60,973 nucleotides of DNA. It comes from Calothrix rhizosoleniae SC01. GTDB taxonomy: Bacteria > Cyanobacteriota > Cyanobacteriia > Cyanobacteriales > Nostocaceae. The stretch covers positions 1 to 60,973 of the forward strand of contig NZ_FYBH01000312.1 in NCBI RefSeq assembly GCF_900185595.1, given 5' to 3'. The translations under genes were made by a program, and so were the position numbers. Below are positions 9,106 to 18,178 of the stretch, piece after piece. Position 1 is the stretch's first letter. Every line of letters begins with the position of its first letter. Under the pieces are notes generated by a model. That model was not told the origin of the DNA and made no database searches. It saw nothing but the letters and a program-made list of their open reading frames with translations.

Positions 9106-10725
9106 ATGTCCGCAAATAAAGCACCCCAAATTTGGATCTACGACACCACGCTACGGGATGGCACACAACGGGAAGGGTTGTCGGTGTCGATTGAAGATAA
9201 GTTACGTATCGCCCGGAGGCTCGATAGACTGGGAGTCCCTTTCATTGAAGGCGGTTGGCCCGGTGCAAATCCGAAAGATGTACAATTTTTCTGGCAGTTG
9301 CAAGAGGAACCCCTGCAACAAGCAGAAATTGTCACTTTCTGCTCCACTAGGCGACCCTACTCCAAGGCAGTAGATGAGACAATGTTACAAGCAATTCTTG
9401 CCGCCGGCACCCATTGGGTAACGATTTTTGGCAAGTCTTGGGATTTACACGTCACCGAAGGACTCAAGACCACTCTAGCAGAAAATTTAGAGATGATCCG
9501 TGATACCATTGAGTATCTTCAAAGTCAAGGTCGTCGAGTGATTTACGATGCAGAACACTGGTTTGATGGTTATAAACAAAATCCAGAGTATGCTCTGCAA
9601 ACCTTAGAAGTGGTAGTTGCATCCGGTGCAGAATGGATTGTCCTATGTGACACTAATGGCGGTACTTTACCTCATGAAGTCACTCAAATTGTTGCCGATG
9701 TGGCAACATTTCTGCCCCAAAATACTCAACTGGGAATCCACACCCACAATGATGGTGAGCTGGCGGTGGCTAATGCTTTAGCCGCAGTCATAGCAGGAGC
9801 AAATATGGTACAAGGCACAATCAATGGCTATGGAGAACGTTGTGGCAACGCTAACCTCTGCTCTTTAATCCCCAATTTACAGTTAAAATTGGGTTATGAT
9901 TGTATGGGTACAGAACAAATATCACAACTAACAGAAGCCAGTCGATTCATCAGTGAAGTTGTGAACCTTGCTCCTGACGAACATTCACCTTTTGTGGGAC
10001 GTTCGGCGTTTGCCCATAAGGGTGGTATTCATGTATCAGCAGTAGAAAGAAATCCTTTAACCTACGAACATATTCAACCAGAGCAAGTAGGTAATTGTCG
10101 TCGGATCGTAATTTCTGAGCAATCAGGAGTTAGTAATGTGTTGGCTAAGGCTCGTTCCTTTGGTATGGAACTAGATAAACACCACCCAACCACCCGCAAA
10201 ATTTTAGAGCGTCTCAAAGAATTAGAAAGTGAAGGATATCAGTTTGAAGCTGCGGAAGCCAGTTTTGAATTATTAATGCGGGAAGCCTTAGGTAGTCGTC
10301 AACGCTTTTTTGAAATTAAGGGTTTCCAAGTTCATTGCGATTTGGCAAAGGGGAAGGAAAATACTAATGCCTTAGCCACGGTGAAAATAACTGTCAATGG
10401 TCAACATATTTTAGAGGCTGCGGAAGCAATTGGTCCAGTGGCTGCTTTAGATAAGGCATTACGTAAAGCTTTAGTCAATTTCTATCCCCAAATAGCTGCT
10501 TTTGAGTTGGCAGACTATAAAGTGCGAATTCTCAACGGACATACGGGAACGGCTGCTACTACTAGAGTTTTGCTCGAGTCCCGCAATAACCAACAGCGTT
10601 GGACAACGGTAGGAGTATCAAATAATATTTTGGAGGCTTCCTATCAAGCGGTAGTAGAAGGTTTGGAATATGGATTGTTATTGAGTTTAATAGAGATACA
10701 ATCTAGGGTGGACACTACACACTGA
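9106..10725 (+). CDS. cimA: (R)-citramalate synthase
   Basis: The enzyme condenses pyruvate and acetyl-CoA to citramalate, the first step of the threonine-independent isoleucine route. The 539-residue product has the HMGL-like barrel motifs YDTTLRDGTQREG, HTHNDGELAVANA and NGYGERCGNANL, then a linker and a C-terminal LeuA-type allosteric domain (about 400-530). RKTLLENG-type features belong to the neighbour, not this gene. It is divergent from the ferredoxin gene with an 80-bp spacer. The stop TGA is followed immediately, in the same frame, by a decayed nuclease fragment. CimA rather than 2-isopropylmalate synthase is favoured by length and by the RDGTQREGLSVS variant. Confidence 0.9.
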   Translation: MSANKAPQIWIYDTTLRDGTQREGLSVSIEDKLRIARRLDRLGVPFIEGGWPGANPKDVQFFWQLQEEPLQQAEIVTFCSTRRPYSKAVDETMLQAILAAGTHWVTIFGKSWDLHVTEGLKTTLAENLEMIRDTIEYLQSQGRRVIYDAEHWFDGYKQNPEYALQTLEVVVASGAEWIVLCDTNGGTLPHEVTQIVADVATFLPQNTQLGIHTHNDGELAVANALAAVIAGANMVQGTINGYGERCGNANLCSLIPNLQLKLGYDCMGTEQISQLTEASRFISEVVNLAPDEHSPFVGRSAFAHKGGIHVSAVERNPLTYEHIQPEQVGNCRRIVISEQSGVSNVLAKARSFGMELDKHHPTTRKILERLKELESEGYQFEAAEASFELLMREALGSRQRFFEIKGFQVHCDLAKGKENTNALATVKITVNGQHILEAAEAIGPVAALDKALRKALVNFYPQIAAFELADYKVRILNGHTGTAATTRVLLESRNNQQRWTTVGVSNNILEASYQAVVEGLEYGLLLSLIEIQSRVDTTH

Positions 10726-11384
10726 TGGTGGATTTTTGACCGCCACAAAAAACGAGTCATCAGTCTAGCTGTACTGGCAGATGAACAGCAAAATTGGCGA
10801 CCAAACCGTTACGAGTATTCCCTGGGTGGATGTCATGTAAGGTTAGAATTTTCCATCGTTAAACTATTAGACTATGAAGCACAATGGCAAAGCTTGGAGC
10901 AAACAAAAAACCCTTTCGGTATAGTTGTCATGGCACATTTGCAAACCAAAGCCACCAACCAGAACCTGGAAAGTAGGTTACAGTGGAAGCTAAGAATAGT
11001 AAGAATATTGTTTGCAAAAGGTTATAAACGCGAACAAATAATTGGGTTATTTCGGTTTATTGACTGGGTAATGATGTTACCAGAAGAATTAGCAAATAAC
11101 TTTAAAACAGAATTAAGACGCGAGGAGGAAGCAGGTATAATGCGTTATGTAACTAGTATTGAGCGGTTAGCAAAACAATAAGGAATACAAGAGGGAATAC
11201 AAGAGGGAAAAATACAGACCGCGTGTGAAAGCGTAATTGAAGTTCTAGAAGCACGTTTTGGGAAAGTACCAAATGCGATTCTCGAAAGGTAAATGGTATC
11301 AATGATGTATCTGTGCTTAAAGCATTACTTAGAGATACGATTGCAATTCCTTCACTTGACACATTTTCACAGCGACTCCCTTAG
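10726..11384 (+). pseudogene. Remnant of Rpn-family (PD-(D/E)XK) nuclease/transposase
   Basis: Directly after the cimA stop, the same frame reads WIFDRHKKRVISLAVLADEQ and continues through GGCHVRLEFSIVKLLDY, NPFGIVVMAHLQTK, LFRFIDWVMMLPEEL and YVTSIERLAKQ. This is the middle and C-terminal part of the Rpn/DUF4351-linked family, known to promote recombination. The N-terminus is missing, a TAA interrupts at 11179-11181 before GIQEGIQEG, and a +1 shift near 11290 is needed to reach ILER...VLKALLRDTIAIPSLDTF and the final stop. There is no start codon of its own except weak internal ones (TTG at 10894). Confidence 0.8.
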
Positions 11385-11525
11385 AGTACCGCAAAAATAT
11401 TAGAATTTTCGTTGAAAGTTTAATGATGTCCTATTTAGTTAAAGAGCCAAGTTTGCTTTGCGAGTCTTTCTGCAAAAAGTATTTCCTTATCTAGCTCACT
11501 CAACCTAAACGGCTATTTTTAGTAA

Positions 11526-12149
11526 TTACAAACGAGCATTAAAAATGTGATTTGCAGTTAGATTGAAAGTAGGAAAAATTGGAGAAAGAATTTGGTCGTT
11601 ATTTCTAAATTGAGTTATTTGATATTCTCCATCAATGAGTTGATAAACTGAGATAGTTGGTTGTTTTGGATCGCCAATAAATCGTTTACCACCAAAAGCC
11701 TCATAGTCAACTATCCAATATTCTTTGATTCCCATTTCTTCATAATCAGCAGACTTTTTTGAGTAATCATCTCGCCAGTTTGTACTGACAACCTCAACAA
11801 TTAATCTCACAGAATCAGCTTGTTCAATAATTGACTCACTTTCCCATCTTGTTTCGCTTACAAGATTTTCTTCATCTAAAACAATGATATCGGGTTCGTA
11901 TCCAGATTTTCCAGCTAAAGTTTTGACAATTGATTCTCTGGGAATAAACCAAATATCCTCTTTATTTAAGTTTCTAATGGCTATATTGAGATGATTAATG
12001 GTAAAACCAGTTACCCTTGAATGCTTACCTCTCGGTTTTGCCATTTCCAATATTACCCCATTATGTAATTCATAACGTACCTGAGAATCTTCTGGATACC
12101 ACTCGATAAATTCGTCAAATGTTATCGGTTTAGTTAATGCTTGACTCAT
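11526..12149 (-). CDS. Uma2 family endonuclease-like protein
   Basis: The 207-residue product matches the Uma2/DUF820 family, abundant in cyanobacteria: ITFDEFIEWYPEDSQVRYEL at the start, YEPDIIVLDEENL, then LIVEVVSTNWRDDYSKKSAD and EYWIVDYEAFGGKRF. The D...E-x-x pattern fits a PD-(D/E)XK nuclease core. The biological role of the family is poorly defined. A heptamer repeat array lies just upstream. Confidence 0.85.
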   Translation of the reverse strand: MSQALTKPITFDEFIEWYPEDSQVRYELHNGVILEMAKPRGKHSRVTGFTINHLNIAIRNLNKEDIWFIPRESIVKTLAGKSGYEPDIIVLDEENLVSETRWESESIIEQADSVRLIVEVVSTNWRDDYSKKSADYEEMGIKEYWIVDYEAFGGKRFIGDPKQPTISVYQLIDGEYQITQFRNNDQILSPIFPTFNLTANHIFNARL

Positions 12150-12169
12150 GTATTTTCAGGCTGCAATAT

Positions 12170-12230
12170 ATGAAAAGTAAACTTATTACTTATTACTTAT
12201 TACTTGTTACTTATTACTTGCGCCTAGCGC
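12170..12230. repeat. Heptamer (STRR-type) array plus AGCGCTA block
   Basis: About five copies of TTACTTA/TTATTAC run through 12180-12221 and end in TTGCGCCTAGCGCTATA. The same composite (heptamers next to a TAGCGCTA palindrome) occurs reversed at 15428-15462 and in part at 14316-14340, 16118-16156 and 50408-50440. Confidence 0.75.
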
Positions 12231-12236
12231 TATATT

Positions 12237-12626
12237 TTATGGCTGAACAGCTTTTACCACAGCTAAGGTATCAATATATTGACGAAACTGCACAACTTTG
12301 CCAGCTTTGAGCCTCCAAATTGAAGCGGTGGGAGCTTGCATACTTTTGCCAGTTGTATCATACGTACCACTATCAACCCCAAGGGTAATTACAATATCAC
12401 CAGCATCAATAAATTCATCAACATGGGCACTAAAATTAGACCACTCGGAACCAATTTTAGCGAATACACCATTTACAATAGCCTCATGTCCTGTAAAAGT
12501 TCCTCCATAGGGAATGCCTTCGGATTCTATCCATTCTATATCCTCCGCAAGTATTTCTAGGACTGCATCAATATCTCCGGCTGCAAATGATTTATATAGA
12601 TTCTTGATAATATCAACGTTATTCAT
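12237..12626 (-). CDS. SnoaL-like / NTF2-fold protein
   Basis: The 129-residue product reads MNNVDIIKNLYKSFAAGDID and continues with VLEILAEDIEWIESEGIPYG, FTGHEAIVNGVF and AASIWRLKAGKVVQFRQYID-like strands, the standard order of SnoaL-like ketosteroid-isomerase-fold proteins. The W-E and D-T-L positions line the usual pocket but do not reveal a substrate. It stands between a Uma2 gene and a TPR gene, all on the minus strand; spacings of about 90-110 bases do not demand an operon. Confidence 0.8.
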   Translation of the reverse strand: MNNVDIIKNLYKSFAAGDIDAVLEILAEDIEWIESEGIPYGGTFTGHEAIVNGVFAKIGSEWSNFSAHVDEFIDAGDIVITLGVDSGTYDTTGKSMQAPTASIWRLKAGKVVQFRQYIDTLAVVKAVQP

Positions 12627-12733
12627 GTATTTACAACTAAATACCGATCAACACCAAGATTAATTCATATCATAGATAAAGTCCGCAAGGGCGGACTCAG
12701 AAAATTGCAACAATATTTAATCCAATTATCCAA

Positions 12734-13864
12734 TTATTGGTTCATATGACTGGCTGAGGCTTCGATGGAAGTTTTTGGAGTATTGGGTATTACTTCTGTT
12801 GGCTGTTGTTCTACAGAAAATTCCACAATCTGGTTCGGATTAGCTGGTATAGATGTTTCCGTAGGTTTGTTTTCTGAAGGGGATTTTTTGGGTAAATTTG
12901 CAGTTGCAGTTCCTGGTAATGAGGGTTGTTTTTGTACGTAAGCGATGTACTCAATAATTTGCCCTATTTTCTTCGTCTGCTGGATATCTCCTTGTTCCTG
13001 GTATTTCTTCTGGGCGTGCTTCAGAAATTGATTTGCTTGTTGGAGTTCACCTTGATTATATAAGGTAACTCCCAAATTATAGTAGGCAGTGGTATCATTG
13101 GGCAGACGGCGAATTGCTTCTTTGTAAGTAGCGATCGCATCCTTTGTTTGTTCTTGGACTACCAATAAACTACCCAAATTATTGTAAGCCACAGCATTTT
13201 CCGGATTGGTTTTGATCACTTGGCGATAAGCTGTGATTGCTTGCTCAAGTTCTCCTTGCTGTTGGAGAGCGATCGCTAAATTAAAATAAGCTTTATCATT
13301 ATTCTGATCAAGGTTGGCTGCTTCTTTGTAAGCTGCGATCGCTTCTGATGTCCGTCCTTGTTCATATAAAACCACACCCAAATTATATTGAGCAGATGCC
13401 ATTGTCGGATCGGTAACTAAGGCTTGGCGATAAGCACTAATAGCAGCTTCTGGCTTTCCTTGTTTTTGCAGTAATACTCCCAAATTATAGTAAGCTTGCA
13501 CCAAATTTGGGTTCAGTCTAATGGCTTCACTATACTCTTGTGCAGCTAAATCTAGACGATTTTGCTGCAACATAATGTTACCCAAGTAATTATGCGCTTT
13601 CCCCAACTGAGAATCTTTTTCTAAAGCTTGACGAAAAGCATATTCTGCTGCTGGTAAATCATTGCGGTTATAGCGCATTACTCCCTGTTGAAATAGGCTA
13701 GCTGCTTCCAGGCTTTGGGAAACTACCTCTTCTTGGGCTAACAGCTTGCTATGGGGTAATTCCATTATTGTTGATGCTGTTAGTATGACACAGGCAGAGG
13801 AACACAAAATCCCTATTTTCTTAAATACGTGTAAACACTTTTTTGCAAGTTTATTATGATACAT
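12734..13864 (-). CDS. Exported or membrane-anchored TPR protein
   Basis: The N-terminus (KKIGILCSSACVILTASTIM, about residues 15-34) is a signal peptide or membrane anchor. It is followed by seven TPR units between about residues 52 and 290 (for example AYYNLGVLLQKQGKPEAAIS and AYNNLGSLLVVQEQTKDAIA). The last 80 residues are Pro/Thr/Ser-rich and probably disordered. TPR arrays mediate protein contacts; the partner is unknown. It is transcribed away from dhaK with a repeat-filled spacer between. Confidence 0.85.
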   Translation of the reverse strand: MYHNKLAKKCLHVFKKIGILCSSACVILTASTIMELPHSKLLAQEEVVSQSLEAASLFQQGVMRYNRNDLPAAEYAFRQALEKDSQLGKAHNYLGNIMLQQNRLDLAAQEYSEAIRLNPNLVQAYYNLGVLLQKQGKPEAAISAYRQALVTDPTMASAQYNLGVVLYEQGRTSEAIAAYKEAANLDQNNDKAYFNLAIALQQQGELEQAITAYRQVIKTNPENAVAYNNLGSLLVVQEQTKDAIATYKEAIRRLPNDTTAYYNLGVTLYNQGELQQANQFLKHAQKKYQEQGDIQQTKKIGQIIEYIAYVQKQPSLPGTATANLPKKSPSENKPTETSIPANPNQIVEFSVEQQPTEVIPNTPKTSIEASASHMNQ

Positions 13865-14183
13865 ACTTTACACCTCGGTTATTAAATAAATCGATCTTAA
13901 TCTAAGACTACCCAACATGCCAGTCTAATTTTCTTTCTTACATATTTAATTTGTGAATCTGTTGAACAGAATAATATTAGGTTGATGGGATGGCTGTCAT
14001 CACAACTTTGGATTTTAGATTTTGGATTTTGGATTGACCTCATGTCTAAAATTAGCATATTGTGATAATTAATACTTGATGTGTAGATATAAGGCTGGAG
14101 TTGTAGAATAAAAAATTAAAAATTTTGATGAACTAAAGTTTTTGCCTACATTAAATGGTAGGTTTGTTTCCAGTTTGGATACT

Positions 14184-14313
14184 AGTACAGCTCGGCGTAA
14201 GGGACTTCCAAATAAAAAAAATAATCAATCACTTGAAATGCAGGGGAGCAGGGAGCAGGTAAGCCACTGACCCTTGCCTTATCCAAACGATAATTTTGTA
14301 CGCCGACCTACTT
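14184..14313. mobile_element. Small MITE-like element with CGGCGTA ends
   Basis: CGGCGTA at 14193-14199 is matched by TACGCCG at 14299-14305, giving short inverted ends around a body containing GGGGAGCAGGGAGCAGG. The right half (CCTTATCCAAACGATAATTT, then TACGCC) recurs at 24856-24893. The rest of spacer 13865-14355 is AT-rich with repeated GATTTTGGATTT and no gene. Confidence 0.4.
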
Positions 14314-14355
14314 ACTTGTTAATTGTGCGTAGCGCTCTTAGTGGAGGTCAAGATT

Positions 14356-15426
14356 GTGAAAAAGTTGATTAACCAACCCCTGAACTTTATACGCGATAGT
14401 TTAGAGGGAATGGCGATCGCCCATCAGGATATAATTAAAGTTAATTTTGACCCCACTTTTGTCTATCGGACTCAAAGTCCTACCCAGGGTAAAGTAGCAA
14501 TTATTTCTGGTGGAGGGAGCGGACACGAACCTATGCACCCTGGTTTTGTAGGTATGGGAATGTTAGATGCAGCCTGTCCCGGAGAGGTATTTACTTCCCC
14601 TACCCCCGACCAAATGCTAGCAGCAGCACAGAAAGTTGATGGAGGGGCTGGTATCCTTTATATCGTCAAAAATTACAGTGGCGATGTGATGAACTTCGAG
14701 ATGGCAACGGAGTTAGCTCGTTGTGAAGGGATGCGGGTGTTGAATATCTTAATTGATGATGATGTTGCCGTCAAAGACAGTCTTTACACTCAAGGAAGAA
14801 GGGGCGTAGGAACCACAGTGTTAGCGGAAAAAATTTGTGGTGCCGCAGCAGAGTATGGTTATAATTTGACCCAAATAGCAGATTTATGTCGGCGGGTGAA
14901 TTTGTACGGACGAAGTATGGGCATGGCACTCACTTCCTGTATTGTACCCGCCAAAGGTACACCTACCTTTGCTTTGGGTGAAGAAGAAATAGAAATTGGT
15001 ATTGGCATTCATGGAGAGCCTGGAAGGGAACGTTTAAGCTTGAAATCAGCCAATGAAATTGCAGAGATATTGGCACTATCTATAATTGAAGATTCCGACT
15101 ATAGTCGCACCGTGCGGGAATGGGATGAAGATAAAGGAGAATGGGTAGATGTGGAGCTGATAGATCCGCCATTACAAAGAGGAGATAATGTATTAGCCTT
15201 TGTTAATGGTATGGGTGGTACTCCTCTGAGCGAACTATATATTATTTATCATCAATTAGCAGAAATTTGTCATCAAAAAGGGTTGACAATTGTACGCAAT
15301 CTAGTTGGTTCCTATATTACTTCTTTGGATATGCAAGGTTGTTCCATTACCTTACTGAAATTGGATGATGAAATGGTACGACTGTGGGATGCGCCTGTAA
15401 ATACTACTGCACTGCGATGGGGCTAG
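14356..15426 (+). CDS. dhaK: Dihydroxyacetone kinase subunit DhaK
   Basis: DhaK binds dihydroxyacetone covalently through a histidine and is phosphorylated with the help of DhaL. The 356-residue product has [20 protein letters not shown] near the N-terminus and the substrate-histidine motif [11 protein letters not shown]. The open frame starts earlier, but GTG at 14356 is chosen because GGAGGT lies 9 bases upstream and the product then begins VKKLINQP as in relatives. dhaL follows after 65 bases that contain a heptamer array. No DhaM (phosphotransferase) gene is seen nearby. Confidence 0.9.
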   Translation: MKKLINQPLNFIRDSLEGMAIAHQDIIKVNFDPTFVYRTQSPTQGKVAIISGGGSGHEPMHPGFVGMGMLDAACPGEVFTSPTPDQMLAAAQKVDGGAGILYIVKNYSGDVMNFEMATELARCEGMRVLNILIDDDVAVKDSLYTQGRRGVGTTVLAEKICGAAAEYGYNLTQIADLCRRVNLYGRSMGMALTSCIVPAKGTPTFALGEEEIEIGIGIHGEPGRERLSLKSANEIAEILALSIIEDSDYSRTVREWDEDKGEWVDVELIDPPLQRGDNVLAFVNGMGGTPLSELYIIYHQLAEICHQKGLTIVRNLVGSYITSLDMQGCSITLLKLDDEMVRLWDAPVNTTALRWG

Positions 15427-15427
15427 T

Positions 15428-15462
15428 TATAGCGCTACGTGCAAGTAATAAGTAATAAGTAA
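15428..15462. repeat. Heptamer array between dhaK and dhaL
   Basis: It reads TAGCGCTACGTGCAAGTAAT followed by AAGTAATAAGTAA, the reverse orientation of the 12.2-kb composite. It sits inside an operon spacer. Confidence 0.7.
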
Positions 15463-15491
15463 TTTTTAAACTCATTCTTTAGGCTGTGATT

Positions 15492-16136
15492 ATGAATCAA
15501 ACGCAAATTATCCAATGGATGCAAAAATTTGCTGATACAATCGAAAAAAATAAAGATTATTTAACAGAATTAGATGCAGCGATCGGTGACGCAGATCATG
15601 GAATAAATATGGATCGCGGTTTCAAAAAGGTGATGGAGAAACTACCAACACTAGCTAATCAGGATATTGGCAACATTTTGAAAACAGTCAGCATGACCTT
15701 AATTTCCAGTATTGGTGGTGCTAGTGGTCCTCTGTACGGTACTTTCTTTCTACGGGGAAGTACCGCAGTCATGGGAAAGCAGGAATTAACCCCAGAAGAT
15801 ACCTTGAAATTATTACAAGCAGGCTTGGAAGGGGTAATACAACGAGGTAAAGCACAATTAGGTGATAAAACGATGGTAGATGTTCTATCCCCGGCTGTAG
15901 AGGCATTTGAACAGGCTGTAGATGATGAGAAAACAACAGAGGAAGCTATGGAAAATGCGATCGCAGCAGCAGAAGAAGGGATGAAAGGCACCATACCCAT
16001 AATTGCTAAAAAGGGACGAGCTAGTTATCTGGGAGAACGCAGCATGGGACATCAAGATCCTGGAGCAACTTCTACCTATCTGATGTTAAGAAGTCTATTG
16101 GAGAGTGTTAGGGAAGAAGTAATAAGTAATAAGTAA
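15492..16136 (+). CDS. dhaL: Dihydroxyacetone kinase subunit DhaL
   Basis: DhaL carries the nucleotide used to phosphorylate DhaK-bound dihydroxyacetone. The 214-residue product has the metal/ADP motif DAAIGDADHGINMDRG, then SSIGGASGPLYGTFF and ERSMGHQDPGATST, all typical of the subunit. The last residues EEVISNK and the TAA stop are read from a heptamer (AAGTAAT) array that starts inside the gene, so the natural C-terminus has probably been replaced or extended. A GTG two codons upstream is an alternative start. Whether the phosphoryl donor is ATP or a PTS protein cannot be decided here. Confidence 0.9.
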   Translation: MNQTQIIQWMQKFADTIEKNKDYLTELDAAIGDADHGINMDRGFKKVMEKLPTLANQDIGNILKTVSMTLISSIGGASGPLYGTFFLRGSTAVMGKQELTPEDTLKLLQAGLEGVIQRGKAQLGDKTMVDVLSPAVEAFEQAVDDEKTTEEAMENAIAAAEEGMKGTIPIIAKKGRASYLGERSMGHQDPGATSTYLMLRSLLESVREEVISNK

Positions 16137-16156
16137 TAAGTAATAAGTAATAAGTT
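16118..16156. repeat. Heptamer array spanning the dhaL stop
   Basis: Five AAGTAAT units in a row cover the last dhaL codons and the first 20 bases downstream. Confidence 0.8.
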
Positions 16157-16203
16157 TACTGCTCATAGGTTTGGGCCTTCAATAAGGTTCTTGCCCTAAT
16201 TAC

Positions 16204-16438
16204 GTAGAGTCTGCTGAATAACTGAAAAATATTGATTTATCAATGCTTTGAGGCTATTTTATTGAGGAAGGGCGTGCAAGGAAATTCGGATTTTAGGTTT
16301 AAAATCCTTGCATCTGTGATTTTTTCTGGCAAAAAGAATAGAAATAAAGAGGCTGGAACTACTCCCTACTCCCTACTCCCTACCCCCACCAAAAGGCTTT
16401 TATGCCTAACGGCACGCTCCGCGAACAGCAAGCCCTAC
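16204..16438. mobile_element. MITE-like element, 235 bp, copy 1
   Basis: The ends are GTAGAGTCTGCTG and CAGCAAGCCCTAC (imperfect inverted repeats). The body contains TTTAGGTTTAAAATCCTTGC, a CCCTACTCCCTACTCC run and CACCAAAAGGCTTTTATGCC. A full relative is at 43403-43650 and a right-half copy at 37840-37905. There is no ORF, so it would need a transposase supplied in trans. It fills most of spacer 16137-16556. Confidence 0.7.
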
Positions 16439-16556
16439 GTAGTGGTATAGCAATAGACACGTCCAAAATCTAAAATCCAAAATCCCATCTCTTTGCGGCG
16501 AGGATAATAATTATTACAATAAAGCTAAGATATTTTGACCTGTGGAGTTTGGGATT

Positions 16557-17135
16557 GTGGGCTTATTTGATGATTTTAGTCGGTTTCTGGAAAACCGTTT
16601 AGAGGAATTTCTGCGTAATAATCCGCATTTGGAATTAGAAGCACTGTTGGAACAACTAGCAGAGCAGGAAGAAGATACTTTAAAGCTGATTGCAGACTTA
16701 AAAGTACAAGAAGTGCGATCGCAAGATGAAATTCTTTCCACAGCCCAGGAAATCCAAAGATGGCACATCCGGGTGCAAAAAGCACAAGCCTCCAATCGCC
16801 CAGATTTAGCTGCTGCAGCACAAGAGAGGGAAGCTGCACTCCTACGTCAAGGAAATACCCTTTGGGGACATATGCAAGGCTTGAAAGAACGTATTGCTCA
16901 AGCACAAGAATTATTAAGAAAAATCCAAGTGCGACGACAGGAAGTACAAGCTAAAGCCACAGCAGCCCAAGCAGCACGGGCTCAAGCTCAAGCTCAACAA
17001 CAACGCATTGAAACTTCTGGTTGGTCAAATGCCACTAGTAGTTACGCTAGTAGCTATGATGATCTAGAAGAGAAGTTTCGCCGTTGGGAAACTGACGCTG
17101 AGTTAGAACAGATGAAGCGGGACATGGGAAAATAA
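16557..17135 (+). CDS. TIGR04376 family protein (cyanobacterial, coiled coil)
   Basis: The product begins MGLFDDFSRFLENRLEEFLR-like (GTG start at 16557, five codons inside the longest frame) and ends YDDLEEKFRRWETDAELEQM, which I recognise as the TIGR04376 family of unknown function. Between are about 120 residues of heptad-rich helix (LLEQLAEQEEDTLKLIADLK; ERIAQAQELLRKIQVRRQEV) and an Ala/Gln-rich segment. It is cytoplasmic and probably oligomeric. I have no functional evidence. Confidence 0.8.
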   Translation: MGLFDDFSRFLENRLEEFLRNNPHLELEALLEQLAEQEEDTLKLIADLKVQEVRSQDEILSTAQEIQRWHIRVQKAQASNRPDLAAAAQEREAALLRQGNTLWGHMQGLKERIAQAQELLRKIQVRRQEVQAKATAAQAARAQAQAQQQRIETSGWSNATSSYASSYDDLEEKFRRWETDAELEQMKRDMGK

Positions 17136-17157
17136 TGATTAATGATGGGAGAATATT

Positions 17158-17364
17158 ATGCAAGAGTCTTTGATTTATCAAGATATTTTGCACAAAGGCG
17201 AGCGGCAGGAAGCTTTAAAATATACCTTACGCCTTTTAAATCGACGCTTCAGTGAAATAGATGCTTCAATAATTGAGCGCGTGCGAGTATTGTCTACGGA
17301 ACAGTTGGAGGCTTTGGGGGAGGAATTTTTCAGTTTTTCTAATAAATCTGATTTAGAAGCTTGA
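17158..17364 (+). CDS. DUF4351-like stand-alone module, truncated by a nonsense codon
   Basis: The 68-residue product (LKYTLRLLNRRFSEIDASII; LSTEQLEALGEEFFSF) is the DUF4351 module normally found at the C-terminus of Rpn-type nucleases. It ends DLEA at a TGA; six codons later comes LKENTSS and TAA. In a 133-bp duplicate at 20398-20530 the same codon is TGG (Trp), the residue expected in the family, so this copy seems to have gained a late nonsense mutation. A GGGAG ribosome-binding sequence precedes the ATG. It could be a remnant rather than a working gene. Confidence 0.55.
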   Translation: MQESLIYQDILHKGERQEALKYTLRLLNRRFSEIDASIIERVRVLSTEQLEALGEEFFSFSNKSDLEA

Positions 17365-17405
17365 CTTAAGGAAAATACAAGCAGCTAAATAAAAACAGTT
17401 ATATA
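17273..17405 (+). repeat. Source segment of a 133-bp duplication
   Basis: This part of the DUF4351-like gene and its 3' flank recurs at 20398-20530 with only about four base differences. Confidence 0.8.
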
Positions 17406-17430
17406 AAATCCTGCAAATTAATTATTATTC

Positions 17431-17476
17431 AAATAAATTTCACCACACCATAAGTGCGGTGTGGTGAAATTTATTT
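17431..17476. terminator. Bidirectional hairpin terminator
   Basis: The arms AAATAAATTTCACCACACC and GGTGTGGTGAAATTTATTT pair perfectly over 19 bp around an 8-base loop. T-rich sequence follows on both strands. It separates the plus-strand DUF4351 ORF from the convergent secreted protein gene, whose stop is only 4 bases away. Confidence 0.85.
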
Positions 17477-17479
17477 TTA

Positions 17480-18178
17480 TTACACGTCGTAGTCTAATGT
17501 CATATCCCGTGTTAAGATTACCTTACCATTGGGGTTAAAAACGTAAAGAGCAATAGCTTTTTCGTTTGCAGGATTGTAGATTACTTGATAGCTATACTGA
17601 CCATTTTTGAAGCTATAAATATAAGCTTGTTCTTCCCGTGAAGTTTTGGGATTTTTCAAGGTCAATTTAGAACGAGTTTTTGTATTTTCGCCTTCGTAGA
17701 TATAAGTTCCAGACTGATTAGTATAAAGTCTAACAACCCACTCTTGGTTAGCATCAATAAAGGTTCCTTGAGGACGACCATAGCCCTTAACCATATTCCG
17801 ACTTAGGATAAGATTACCATTGGGATTGAAAACGTAAAGAAAGATAGATTTAGGTCTGGAAGGATTATAGATTACTTGATAGCGATATTTGCCATTTTTG
17901 AAGGTATATTTATAAGCTTGTTCTTCCCGTGAAATTGTAGGATTTTTCAAGGTCAAGGAACTACCATTTTTGGTGTTTACAGCTTCGTAGGAATAAGCCC
18001 CAAATTGATCTAGGTACAAGCGAACTTCCCATTCTTGGTTGACATCGGCAAAAGTCCCTGTTGCCCGGACGAAGTCTGTAGGCATAGCAGAAGCATTGTT
18101 TGTAGTGAAAGCAACTTCTGTAATTGCGGGTGTTCCCAAACCGAGAATAGATGCTAAGGCAATGGCTTTGATATTCAT
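17480..18178 (-). CDS. Secreted protein with two tandem beta-rich repeats
   Basis: The ATG at 18178 gives a signal peptide (MNIKAIALASILGLGTPAIT, cleavage near NNASA); the open frame extends 20 codons further upstream without a typical start. The mature part is two repeats of about 92 residues, each running GTF-DxNQEWxVRLY ... SREEQAYxYxFKNGxYxYQV ... YVFNPNG. The repeats are about 65-70 percent identical, so this is an old internal duplication. I do not recognise the family; the pattern suggests a beta-sandwich secreted or periplasmic protein. Confidence 0.7.
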   Translation of the reverse strand: MNIKAIALASILGLGTPAITEVAFTTNNASAMPTDFVRATGTFADVNQEWEVRLYLDQFGAYSYEAVNTKNGSSLTLKNPTISREEQAYKYTFKNGKYRYQVIYNPSRPKSIFLYVFNPNGNLILSRNMVKGYGRPQGTFIDANQEWVVRLYTNQSGTYIYEGENTKTRSKLTLKNPKTSREEQAYIYSFKNGQYSYQVIYNPANEKAIALYVFNPNGKVILTRDMTLDYDV

